Shown: positions 1 through 6,149 of the stretch, piece after piece | Layout: each line of letters opens with the position of its first letter | Position numbering within the stretch: position 1 is the first letter of the stretch | Source of the DNA: Candidatus Sulfotelmatobacter sp. | GTDB taxonomy: Bacteria; Acidobacteriota; Terriglobia; Terriglobales; SbA1 | DNA: 6,359 bases | Reading direction: 5' to 3' | Assembly: GCA_030151135.1 (NCBI GenBank) | Contig: JASLEQ010000512.1 | Coordinates: 1-6,359 of the forward strand | The notes under the pieces: generated by a model | Databases searched by the model: none | What the model was told of the DNA's origin: nothing | The model's input: only the letters and a program-made list of their open reading frames with translations | Made by a program: the position numbers and the translations under genes

Positions 1-732
1 CCCACGTTCTCGCAAGACGGCAAATGGGTCGCATACGTCTCTTACCCGGACAGAACTCTGTGGCGAAGCCATCCTGATGGTTCCAACCGAGTGCAGCTCA
101 CTTATTCACCGGTGCGAGTCGGGTTCGAGCGAATTTCTCCCGACGGAACTCGTGTCGCCTTTAGTGATTGGGGTGGCGATACTTATCTGGTCAGTATGGA
201 TGGCGGAACGCCAAAGAAGCTGGCGAGCAAAAGTACCGCGCCAGATTGGTCGTTCGATGGAAATCTATTGGTGACTAGCACGTACGAAAACGATTCTTTC
301 TTTCAGCAATTCATTGACTTGCGAGATGGCAGTGTCAAGCCCGTTCCCGATTCCAGGGGCGCAATCGGCGGTTGGTTCACGGGTCCGGATACGTTTATTG
401 CCGTCAATGGCGATCAATCAAAGTTTATACGTTTTGACCTCAAGACCGGCAGGTGGTCTGATGTAGTGACGAATCCCGATAAGTTTGTGAACTGGGAAAC
501 TTCGCCCGACCGGAAATATTTTTACTATTCCACAGGTGGCAATGACCCCATGGTTTATCGCTTGCGACTGTCTGATAACCGCGTGGAACGTGTTTTCAGC
601 GTTAAGGACTTTCATGGGGTCGGTGATACGGATGCCGGCCCGGGACTGAGCGTGACCGCTGATGGTTCAGTGTTGGTCACTCGGAATCTGGGCACGCAGG
701 AGGTCTACGCGATTTCCGTCAAATGGCCTTAA
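1..732 (+). CDS. WD40-like (PD40/TolB-type) beta-propeller protein, C-terminal part only
   Basis: The reading frame is open from the first base of the window, so the start lies upstream; 243 codons are present before TAA at 730-732. Repeated short motifs of the TolB/PD40 propeller type are visible: FSQDGKWVAYVS (visible residues 3-14), ISPDGTRVAFSDW (45-57), DWSFDGNLLVTS (about 82-93) and TSPDRKYFYYST (about 167-178), followed by VTADGSVLVTRNLGTQEVYA near the end. Each is a blade of the 'SPDG+.(I/V)A(F/Y)' form. The ending GTQEVYAxxVKWP resembles the C-termini of acidobacterial proteins in which a TolB-like propeller follows an N-terminal winged-helix DNA-binding or kinase domain; that N-terminal domain is outside the window, so the full architecture is inference. 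Such propellers usually mediate protein or ligand binding rather than catalysis. The gene converges on mqnA with a 12-bp gap, and I see no clear terminator hairpin between them. Confidence 0.85.
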   Translation, partial: PTFSQDGKWVAYVSYPDRTLWRSHPDGSNRVQLTYSPVRVGFERISPDGTRVAFSDWGGDTYLVSMDGGTPKKLASKSTAPDWSFDGNLLVTSTYENDSFFQQFIDLRDGSVKPVPDSRGAIGGWFTGPDTFIAVNGDQSKFIRFDLKTGRWSDVVTNPDKFVNWETSPDRKYFYYSTGGNDPMVYRLRLSDNRVERVFSVKDFHGVGDTDAGPGLSVTADGSVLVTRNLGTQEVYAISVKWP

Positions 733-744
733 GTCGTGATCGTC

Positions 745-1581
745 CTATCTGGCGACCACATTGGTGTTTGACGCAAAATGAAGAGGATATGACCCGCCAA
801 GCACGCTGATTTCGGCTGCGTATCGATAAAAGAGCTGCAATCCTGCGAGACAGCCCGAATCGAGCTGGTAATGAATGTTTTCTGTCAGATATGTGTGTAC
901 ATCGGCCTGAGTGAGACCAAGCCGCGGCCCCCATTCCCGCTCAATTTCCTGTAGGTTTTTCGCCTCGAGTCCATGGTCGCGCGACTCGCGGAAGATCGAA
1001 GCCAGGTCCAGGTTCGGATCGGCTTCTTTAATCGCCTGGGCTCGAACCGCCCAGAAGGCAAAGACGAACGGCTTGCCGGTATAGCGAATCCACTCCTCGG
1101 CGAGATCAAGGGTGTGATATTTCCTGCGATCGACCTGGAGCGCCGGATCTCCGATCAACAATCCTGCGTCGCATTCTTCCAGCATCTTTTCGATATGCGG
1201 CTCCATGGAAACGAACTCTCTTCCGCCGCCGAGCCATTTTTCAAAAAGAATTTTCGTGAGCGCAACCGAAGTCATGGACGAGGTGTCGAGCGCGACAGTG
1301 CGAACTAACTCGACTGGAATTTGGCTCACCAGCAGTATGGAGCGCACTGCCCGGCGCGAAGCGATCGCAACATCCGGCAGGATTCTCAAATCGGGAATTT
1401 GTGCGTAGGCGGCTGCCGGGATGATTCCTAAGTCCGCACTACCATCCGCCAAGGCTCGCGCGCACAGAGAGGGTAAAGTGTAGGAAATATCGAAGCTTTG
1501 GCCCACTTCGGCGTGTTCAAAATCCCACATCAAAGGGGCGGTATTCAGATAAGAGATTGCGGAAATTCGAAGACGTCTCAT
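745..1581 (-). CDS. mqnA: Chorismate dehydratase MqnA (futalosine menaquinone pathway)
   Basis: A 278-residue protein, the normal size for MqnA. MqnA removes water from chorismate to give 3-[(1-carboxyvinyl)oxy]benzoate, the first step of the cytoplasmic futalosine route to menaquinone. Family hallmarks seen in order: ISAISYLNTAPL at residues 6-17, DLGIIPAAAY at 50-59, SRRAVRSILLVS at 75-86, LDTSSMTS at 98-105 and GLLIGDPAL at 140-148, typical of the periplasmic-binding-protein-like two-lobed fold of MqnA/MqnD. The start ATG (1579-1581 on the reverse strand) places the conserved strand at the extreme N-terminus as in the family; the upstream purine-rich GGAAAAG is only a modest ribosome binding site. 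No other mqn gene lies in the window, so the rest of the pathway must be elsewhere. It is divergent from dprA and convergent with the propeller gene. MqnD is the main alternative, but the length and the ISYLNTAPL/DLGIIP signatures favour MqnA. Confidence 0.93.
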   Translation of the reverse strand: MRRLRISAISYLNTAPLMWDFEHAEVGQSFDISYTLPSLCARALADGSADLGIIPAAAYAQIPDLRILPDVAIASRRAVRSILLVSQIPVELVRTVALDTSSMTSVALTKILFEKWLGGGREFVSMEPHIEKMLEECDAGLLIGDPALQVDRRKYHTLDLAEEWIRYTGKPFVFAFWAVRAQAIKEADPNLDLASIFRESRDHGLEAKNLQEIEREWGPRLGLTQADVHTYLTENIHYQLDSGCLAGLQLFYRYAAEISVLGGSYPLHFASNTNVVAR

Positions 1582-1623
1582 TACTTTTCCACAATCTTAA
1601 CAAAGACCTTGTGACATGTGACC

Positions 1624-1653
1624 TTGACAGGGTTCGCCGCAGAAAACTACAGT
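1624..1653 (+). promoter_or_regulatory. Probable sigma70-type promoter of dprA
   Basis: A perfect -35 box TTGACA (1624-1629) is followed after 18 bases by TACAGT (1648-1653), a 4/6 match to TATAAT. Transcription would start near 1660, just before the Shine-Dalgarno GGAG (1661-1664), giving a leader of only about 14 bases. The box lies in the 92-bp divergent spacer with mqnA. The -35 box overlaps the second copy of a direct repeat GACCTTG (1605-1611 and 1620-1626), which could be an operator. Confidence 0.5.
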
Positions 1654-1673
1654 CCGCGTCGGAGTCATATATT

Positions 1674-2834
1674 GTGGACAAAACTGCGGTAATCACCCCC
1701 GCCACGCACGCTCTTGAATGGCTTGCCATGTCGTTAACACCTGGCCTTGGCCCGACCAGCGTCCGAAAATTGGTGCAGCACTTCGGATCTCCTGAAGCTG
1801 TCTTGAGGGCATCATTGACCGAACTCGAGGGAGCGGGAATTCAGGCGGTCTCGGCACAAGCACTGGCAACTGGAAAATCGGCGGAGTTGGCGCGTGAAGA
1901 ACTGGCGCGCGCCGCGGATGCGGGCGTCACCGTGGTCGCAATGGACGATCCGCTTTACCCGAGACGCCTGAAGGAAATCTACGATCCTCCGGTCATTCTT
2001 TATGTGCGCGGAGATGCGGGCCTACTCGATAAACCAGGCATTGCTGTTGTCGGAACTCGCCATCCGACGCCCTACGGTTCCGGTATGGCAGAACGGCTGG
2101 GCTGTGACCTCGCTGCCCAGGGTCTGGTGATTATCAGCGGGATGGCTCGCGGCGTCGATACAGCAGGCCATCGCGGTGCCATCGCGGCGAAAGGCAAGAC
2201 CGTCGCGGTGTTTGGCACCGGTGTGGACGTCATCTATCCCAAGGAGAACTCGCGGCTTTCAGAGCAGATTCTGGCCTGCGGTGGCGCATTGATCTCCGAA
2301 TTTGCTCTAGGTACCTTTGCTGCTCCGCAGAATTTCCCGATACGCAACCGGATTCTCAGCGGAATGTCGGTTGGAGTCCTGGTCGTCGAAGCCGCCGAAT
2401 ATTCCGGCACGCGCATTACAGCGCGCCTCGCGCTAGAGCAGAACCGTGATGTTTTCGCAGTGCCCGGTAACGTTACGAATAAAAATTCCTGGGGGCCGAA
2501 CACCCTCATCAAACAAGGCGCAAAACTGGTTGCAACCTGGGAAGACGTTTGGGAAGATCTCCCTACAGAAGTACGACTTGCGCTGACCCCTCCGGTGTCC
2601 CCTGAATCCGCAGACCCTTCCACGGCATCTCTATTTCCGGACGACGGACTTCCTCCTCACGAGCGGCGCATCCTGAGCCTGCTGAAAGCCGACGAAGCGA
2701 CTCACATCGACCAGATCGTGGAAAAGCTGGAAGCGGAGCTTTCCTCTTCAGAAATCTTCGCCGCCCTCTTCGAGCTGGAGCTCAACGGCAAAGTAAGACA
2801 GATGCCGGGCAAGAATTTTGTGAAGAGCTTCTAG
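1674..2834 (+). CDS. dprA: DNA processing protein DprA (Smf), RecA loader for incoming ssDNA
   Basis: A cytoplasmic protein that binds single-stranded DNA taken up during transformation and loads RecA on it. The GTG at 1674 is chosen as start: GGAG lies 9 bases upstream, and the conserved N-terminal helix (ALEWLAMSLTPGLGP) begins 11 residues in. An ATG at 1557 in the same frame would overlap mqnA and add 39 unconserved residues. From GTG the protein is 386 residues. Order of domains: an N-terminal SAM/HhH-like helical part (about 13-60), then the Rossmann-fold DprA domain with VGTR (126-129), SGMARGVD (155-162) and NFPIRNRI (220-227), GVLVVEA, a SGT-containing ssDNA-binding segment and LIKQGA. 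A C-terminal winged-helix domain follows (about 327-386, starting PPHERRILSLL). All key motifs look intact. The last codons (AGC TTC TAG) merge into the left 7-base repeat array, so the extreme C-terminus may have been shaped by that insertion. Confidence 0.95.
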   Translation: MDKTAVITPATHALEWLAMSLTPGLGPTSVRKLVQHFGSPEAVLRASLTELEGAGIQAVSAQALATGKSAELAREELARAADAGVTVVAMDDPLYPRRLKEIYDPPVILYVRGDAGLLDKPGIAVVGTRHPTPYGSGMAERLGCDLAAQGLVIISGMARGVDTAGHRGAIAAKGKTVAVFGTGVDVIYPKENSRLSEQILACGGALISEFALGTFAAPQNFPIRNRILSGMSVGVLVVEAAEYSGTRITARLALEQNRDVFAVPGNVTNKNSWGPNTLIKQGAKLVATWEDVWEDLPTEVRLALTPPVSPESADPSTASLFPDDGLPPHERRILSLLKADEATHIDQIVEKLEAELSSSEIFAALFELELNGKVRQMPGKNFVKSF

Positions 2835-2867
2835 CCACTGGCTTTTGGCTCTTAGCTCTTGGCTGGA
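2826..2867. repeat. Left 7-base tandem repeat array (RGCTNTT) of the four-helix-bundle element
   Basis: Six consecutive 7-base units in strict phase, starting inside the last codons of dprA: AGCTTCT (2826), AGCCACT (2833), GGCTTTT (2840), GGCTCTT (2847), AGCTCTT (2854) and the diverged GGCTGGA (2861). The consensus is RGCTNTT. The block 2840-2864 is the inverted complement of 3277-3301 with 22 of 25 positions matching. The dprA stop TAG (2832-2834) lies across the boundary of the first two units. Confidence 0.85.
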
Positions 2868-2906
2868 GAACGTTGAGACCGAGCTCGTAATGTAAGGAGA
2901 AGTCCA

Positions 2907-3299
2907 ATGAGGGACTACAGGGATTTGCGAGTGTGGGACGAAGCACATCGATTGACTCTAGCCATCTACCAGGCGACTGCATCATTTCCGAAGGAGGAAC
3001 GATTCGGTTTGACGAGTCAAATCCGACGAGCATCAGCGTCCATAGCCGCGAATCTTGCAGAAGGATGCGGCCGTCGTTCTGATGAGGAAATGAGCAGATT
3101 CGTCCAGATCGCGATGGGTTCAGGTTCCGAACTCTCGTATCATCTGATGCTAGCGCGGGATCTGAAATTTCTGCCGCAAGAGCAATATGCCGATCTTAAC
3201 CCGCGTGTGGAGCGTGTGATGAAAATGCTATCGGCGTTAGCAAGCAAGGTGAGAAGAGGAGCGGTCGTTGGTCTTGAGCCAACAGCTAAAAGCCAATAG
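2907..3299 (+). CDS. Four helix bundle protein (S23 / 23S rRNA intervening-sequence family)
   Basis: A 130-residue protein that I recognise by the family pattern: YRDLRVWDEAHRL at residues 4-16, FPKEERFGLTSQIRRASASI at 27-46, NLAEGCGR at 49-56, and a late helix IAMGSGSELSYHLMLARDL at 68-86. The family (four-helix bundle, first known from ORFs inside 23S rRNA intervening sequences) is related in fold to Avd, the accessory protein of diversity-generating retroelements; its biochemical role is not established, and nucleic-acid binding is only suggested. The start is supported by a strong AAGGAG (2894-2899) 7 bases before ATG. Residues 124-130 (EPTAKSQ) and the stop TAG are encoded by the right heptad array, so the tail is repeat-derived and is not part of the bundle. 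No reverse transcriptase or template/variable repeats are present, so this is not a DGR. Function unknown. Confidence 0.93.
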   Translation: MRDYRDLRVWDEAHRLTLAIYQATASFPKEERFGLTSQIRRASASIAANLAEGCGRRSDEEMSRFVQIAMGSGSELSYHLMLARDLKFLPQEQYADLNPRVERVMKMLSALASKVRRGAVVGLEPTAKSQ

Positions 3300-3318
3300 C
3301 CAATAGCTGACAGCTTGT
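3277..3318. repeat. Right 7-base tandem repeat array (AGCYAAN), inverted relative to the left array
   Basis: Six phased units: AGCCAAC (3277), AGCTAAA (3284), AGCCAAT (3291), AGCCAAT (3298), AGCTGAC (3305) and AGCTTGT (3312). On the reverse strand they read NTTRGCT, matching the left array. Even the R position (A or G) agrees unit by unit across the pairs I could align. The array contains the last seven codons and stop of the four-helix-bundle gene and ends 71 bases before the likely topA start. Confidence 0.85.
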
Positions 3319-3389
3319 GGCGGTAACTTGTCCCTTTCCGCCCATTCGTGCTAGCGTCGAAACGAAAGACGCACAGAACTGAGGATCCA

Positions 3390-5903
3390 TTGTCAAAAGG
3401 TTTAGTCATTGTCGAGTCGCCGACCAAGGCGAAAACGATCGAAAAGTATCTGGGCAAAGGCTTCACGGTCGAAGCCTCGTTCGGGCATGTGAGAGATCTG
3501 CCCAAGAGCACTCTCGGTGTCGACATTAATAACGATTTCGAGACGGACTACATTGTCATTCCTGGCAAAGAGAAAGTCGTTGCCAAACTAAAAAAGCTGG
3601 CGGCATCTGCCGACAACATTTATCTGGCGCCTGATCCGGACCGCGAAGGCGAAGCCATCGCCGCGCATCTTGCCTTTGAACTCGACGAGAACGGCTCCAA
3701 AAACAAGAAGGCCAAAAAAGCGAAAAAGGGTGAGCCTGAGGCTCCGCCGCGCATTCAGCGTGTGACCTTCAATGAAATCACCAAGCGCGCCGTGCAGGCC
3801 GCTTTCGAACATCCGCGTGCCATCGACCAGAACCTCGTCGACGCGCAGCAGGCCCGCCGCGTTCTCGACCGCTTGGTCGGTTATCAAGTCTCTCCTCTTT
3901 TATGGGATAAAGTTCGTCGTGGCCTTTCCGCCGGACGCGTGCAGACCGTCGCCCTCCGCCTGATCGTCGAGCGCGAACGCGAGATCAAGGCATTCGAGAA
4001 AAAAGAATTCTGGACGATCGATGCTCACCTCGCCGCGAATAAGCCACCCGCATTCGACGCTCGGTTCCTCGGCAAAGGCGAAGAGAAGATCGAGATCCCG
4101 AATGGCGAAGAGGCCGAAAAGATCCGTGTCGCGCTGGAAAAAGCCGACTGGATCGTGCGCTCGGTCGAGAAAAAAGAGCGCAGACGCAATGCTGCCGCGC
4201 CATTCACCACAAGTAAGCTGCAGCAGGATGCCTCCCGCAAGCTGCGTTTCAGCGTGAAGCGCACGATGATGATCGCGCAGCGTCTCTACGAAGGCGTGGA
4301 ATTGGGCGAAGAAGGCTCCGTCGGTCTCATTACTTATATGCGTACCGACTCGACGCGGGTCGCGCCCGAAGCCATTGCGGAAGTTCGGGAATACGTTGGA
4401 AAAGAGTATGGCCCAAACTATCTGCCGGAGTCGCCAAACACTTTCAAAGAAAAGAAGGATGCGCAGGGTGCGCACGAAGCAATTCGTCCCACTTCAGCGA
4501 TGCGCCATCCGGATCAGATGAAGCAGTATTTGAAAGAAGACGAATTCAAGGTTTACAAGCTGATTTGGCAGCGCTTCGTCGCCTCGCAGATCAACCCGGC
4601 CGTCTTCGATCAGACTACGGTCGACATTGATGCGAAGAGCGGAAATGAGACTTTCTGGTTCCGCGTCACCGGATCGGTTCTGAAATTCGACGGCTTCCTC
4701 AGGGTCTACGAAGAGTCCAAGGAAGGCAAGGACGAAGAAGACGAAGAACTGAAGCACAAGCTACCCGCGCTCGAAGCCGGACAGAAGTTATCGCTCAAGG
4801 AACTGAAACCCGAGCAACATTTCACCGAGCCTCCTCCGCGCTACAACGAAGCCTCGCTGGTCAAAGAACTGGAAGAGCGGGGTATTGGGCGGCCGTCGAC
4901 CTATGCCGCAATTCTTGGCACGATTCAGGAGCGACAGTACGTGCAGAAGATCGGCGGCAAGTTTGTTCCGACGGAAATCGGTCTGGTCGTCACCGACTTA
5001 TTAGTGGAAAACTTCCGCGACATTTTCGATGTGCAGTACACCGCGCGCCTCGAAGAGGAGCTGGACGAAATCGAAGAAGGTAAAGAGAAGTGGCAGGACG
5101 CGATGTCGGACTTCTGGAAGAAATTCCAGAAGGATCTCAAATATGCCGAAAAGCATATGGAGAACATCAAGCGGATGGAGAAGCCCACCGACGAGAAGTG
5201 CGAAAAGTGTGGCGCTCCGCTGGTGATCAAATGGGGCAAGCATGGTTCGTTCTACGCCTGCAGCACCTACGACAAAGATGATCCAAATACCTGCACCTTC
5301 ACCAAAGAAAATCCCATCAACCTGCCCGATCTCGATTCGGCCGACGAACAGGCGACGGGAGCCCAGGAAGAATACTGCGAGAACTGTGGCCGCGTGATGG
5401 TCCTGAAGCGCGGTCGTTTCGGCCAGTTCATGGCCTGCACCGGCTACCCCGACTGCAAAACCACGCGGCGCCTCGATCAAGGCAAGAAAGTCCCCGACAT
5501 CCCGCTGGATGAACTTTGCCCCAAGTGCGGACGCAACATGATGATCCGTCACGGACGCTACGGAGAGTTCACGACGTGCAGCGGATATCCCGAGTGCAAG
5601 TACGTGAAGCAGAATTACATCGGCGTAAAGTGTCCCGACTGCAAAGACGGCGATCTCGTCGAAAAGCGCGCGCGCAAGGGCAACACGTTTTATGGATGCT
5701 CGAATTATCCGAAGTGCAAATTTACGTCCGCGGGCAAGCCGATCGCAGAAAAATGCCCGAGCTGCGGTAGTGAATATCTGGTGGAAAAGAATTTGAAAGC
5801 GGGCCCGGTGATCGCCTGTCCCAACAAAGAATGCGATTACGAACGAGCCGCGCCGCCACCGCCACCGACGAGCACAGAAGCGGCGGCTGGCACCAACGCG
5901 TAA
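3390..5903 (+). CDS. topA: DNA topoisomerase I (type IA) TopA
   Basis: Relaxes negatively supercoiled DNA by cutting one strand through a 5'-phosphotyrosine link. I choose TTG at 3390: GAGGA lies just upstream and the protein then begins LSKGLVIVESP, placing the Toprim glutamate at residue 9 as in E. coli; an in-frame GTG at 3348 would add 14 unconserved residues. Length 837. Seen in order: Toprim domain with E9 and DPDREGE (D82, D84, E86); LSAGRVQTVALRL; the active site ITYMRTDS with catalytic Tyr316 and Arg318; RPSTYA in the later core. Five cysteine-rich zinc ribbons start at C604, C663, C710, C748 and C789, each with a CxxC and a second cysteine pair. A lysine-rich stretch (ENGSKNKKAKKAKKGEP) interrupts the Toprim domain shortly after the DxD motif, and the C-terminus is a Pro/Ala tail. 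An intrinsic terminator follows. All catalytic residues look intact. Confidence 0.97.
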   Translation: MSKGLVIVESPTKAKTIEKYLGKGFTVEASFGHVRDLPKSTLGVDINNDFETDYIVIPGKEKVVAKLKKLAASADNIYLAPDPDREGEAIAAHLAFELDENGSKNKKAKKAKKGEPEAPPRIQRVTFNEITKRAVQAAFEHPRAIDQNLVDAQQARRVLDRLVGYQVSPLLWDKVRRGLSAGRVQTVALRLIVEREREIKAFEKKEFWTIDAHLAANKPPAFDARFLGKGEEKIEIPNGEEAEKIRVALEKADWIVRSVEKKERRRNAAAPFTTSKLQQDASRKLRFSVKRTMMIAQRLYEGVELGEEGSVGLITYMRTDSTRVAPEAIAEVREYVGKEYGPNYLPESPNTFKEKKDAQGAHEAIRPTSAMRHPDQMKQYLKEDEFKVYKLIWQRFVASQINPAVFDQTTVDIDAKSGNETFWFRVTGSVLKFDGFLRVYEESKEGKDEEDEELKHKLPALEAGQKLSLKELKPEQHFTEPPPRYNEASLVKELEERGIGRPSTYAAILGTIQERQYVQKIGGKFVPTEIGLVVTDLLVENFRDIFDVQYTARLEEELDEIEEGKEKWQDAMSDFWKKFQKDLKYAEKHMENIKRMEKPTDEKCEKCGAPLVIKWGKHGSFYACSTYDKDDPNTCTFTKENPINLPDLDSADEQATGAQEEYCENCGRVMVLKRGRFGQFMACTGYPDCKTTRRLDQGKKVPDIPLDELCPKCGRNMMIRHGRYGEFTTCSGYPECKYVKQNYIGVKCPDCKDGDLVEKRARKGNTFYGCSNYPKCKFTSAGKPIAEKCPSCGSEYLVEKNLKAGPVIACPNKECDYERAAPPPPPTSTEAAAGTNA

Positions 5904-5905
5904 AA

Positions 5906-5947
5906 AGCTTCGAGCTTCGAGCTATGACCAATGAGCCGCGAGCGAAC
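5906..5947. repeat. Second heptad array, left arm (AGCYNNG)
   Basis: Six 7-base units in phase begin two bases after the topA stop: AGCTTCG (5906), AGCTTCG (5913), AGCTATG (5920), ACCAATG (5927), AGCCGCG (5934) and AGCGAAC (5941). The AGC core and 7-base period match the arrays around the four-helix-bundle gene, although the three spacer bases differ. The last two units also form the left arm of the topA terminator, so part of the regularity there may serve that stem. Confidence 0.6.
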
Positions 5948-5980
5948 GTGACTTTCTTCGCGTTCCTCGCGGCTTTTCTT
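5934..5980 (+). terminator. Intrinsic (Rho-independent) terminator of topA
   Basis: AGCCGCGAG (5934-5942) pairs perfectly with CTCGCGGCT (5966-5974). The stem continues inward after one bulged C with GAACG (5944-5948) against CGTTC (5961-5965). The loop is about 12 bases, and the right arm runs directly into a T-rich tract TTTTCTT (5974-5980). It lies 30 bases after the topA stop in the right orientation. Confidence 0.75.
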
Positions 5981-5999
5981 CGCGACCTCAGCGGTCTAA

Positions 6000-6023
6000 G
6001 ATTGCGATCCAAAGATGGCAATC
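6000..6023. other. Short hairpin
   Basis: GATTGC (6000-6005) pairs with GCAATC (6018-6023). After a G/G mismatch, ATC (6007-6009) pairs with GAT (6014-6016), closing a 4-base CAAA loop. No T tract follows, so it is not an intrinsic terminator. Role unknown; it may be part of a structured element between the two heptad arrays. Confidence 0.4.
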
Positions 6024-6050
6024 GTAATTAGTCGCGAGGAGTAGTAAGAG

Positions 6051-6099
6051 GTGAGCGAAAAACCAGAGACGCCTGCCGTCGCTCACACGGTTTTCAGGC
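6051..6099. other. Two mutually exclusive hairpins
   Basis: GTGAGCGA (6051-6058) is a perfect inverted match to TCGCTCAC (6079-6086). An alternative fold pairs GCCTGCCGT (6071-6079) with ACGG (6087-6090) plus CAGGC (6095-6099), bulging TTTT. The folds share base 6079, and the loop of the second holds most of the right arm of the first, so they compete. A switch-like role is possible but unproven. Confidence 0.35.
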
Positions 6100-6149
6100 C
6101 CTGCTCGCGCCTGCCATGCCCAATTTTTTGAATTCCCTCATTGCGCAAA

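Larger units (their letters stand above)
2826..3318 (+). mobile_element. Putative inverted-repeat element carrying a four-helix-bundle ORF
   Basis: The segment from the left heptad array to the right heptad array (about 490 bp) behaves as a unit: one S23-like ORF with its own ribosome binding site, enclosed by complementary arrays. It lies between dprA and topA, which are neighbours in other bacteria such as Bacillus subtilis, so it looks like an insertion. The five bases AGCTT occur at both outer ends (2826-2830 and 3312-3316) and might be a target duplication, but AGCT is part of the repeat itself, so this is weak. No transposase is encoded; movement, if any, would need help in trans. That it is mobile is inference; the architecture is directly visible. 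Confidence 0.45.

Noticed and set aside
1557..1673. In-frame ATG extension of dprA starting at 1557
   Set aside because: It would overlap the start of divergent mqnA and the promoter region, and adds 39 residues unlike DprA. GTG at 1674 has a good GGAG and fits the family N-terminus.
2782..3033. Reverse-strand ORF across the left heptad array
   Set aside because: It spans the dprA end, the array and the start of the four-helix-bundle gene in antisense; no family features, so it is a shadow.
2826..3318. CRISPR array or diversity-generating retroelement
   Set aside because: Repeats are 7 bases with 0-base spacing, so not CRISPR. The four-helix-bundle protein resembles Avd in fold, but no reverse transcriptase or template/variable repeat pair is present.
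2826..3318. Genuine 23S rRNA intervening sequence
   Set aside because: The flanks are the dprA 3' end and topA 5' end, with no rRNA sequence; only the architecture is similar.
3348..3389. GTG start for topA at 3348
   Set aside because: It adds 14 residues (LASKRKTHRTEDP type) before the universal KxLVIVESP start and has no convincing ribosome binding site; TTG at 3390 has GAGGA upstream.
3900..4475. Long reverse-strand ORF of 191 codons inside topA
   Set aside because: A shadow of the topA frame; the topA translation carries all catalytic motifs, including Tyr316, over this stretch.
5001..5552. Reverse-strand ORF of 183 codons over the zinc-ribbon region
   Set aside because: It is antisense to conserved topA cysteine ribbons, and no recognisable family features are visible in it.
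5831..6031. 66-codon plus-strand ORF running from topA into the spacer
   Set aside because: It overlaps the zinc-ribbon coding end of topA, has no ribosome binding site, and its latter part is translated repeat and terminator sequence.
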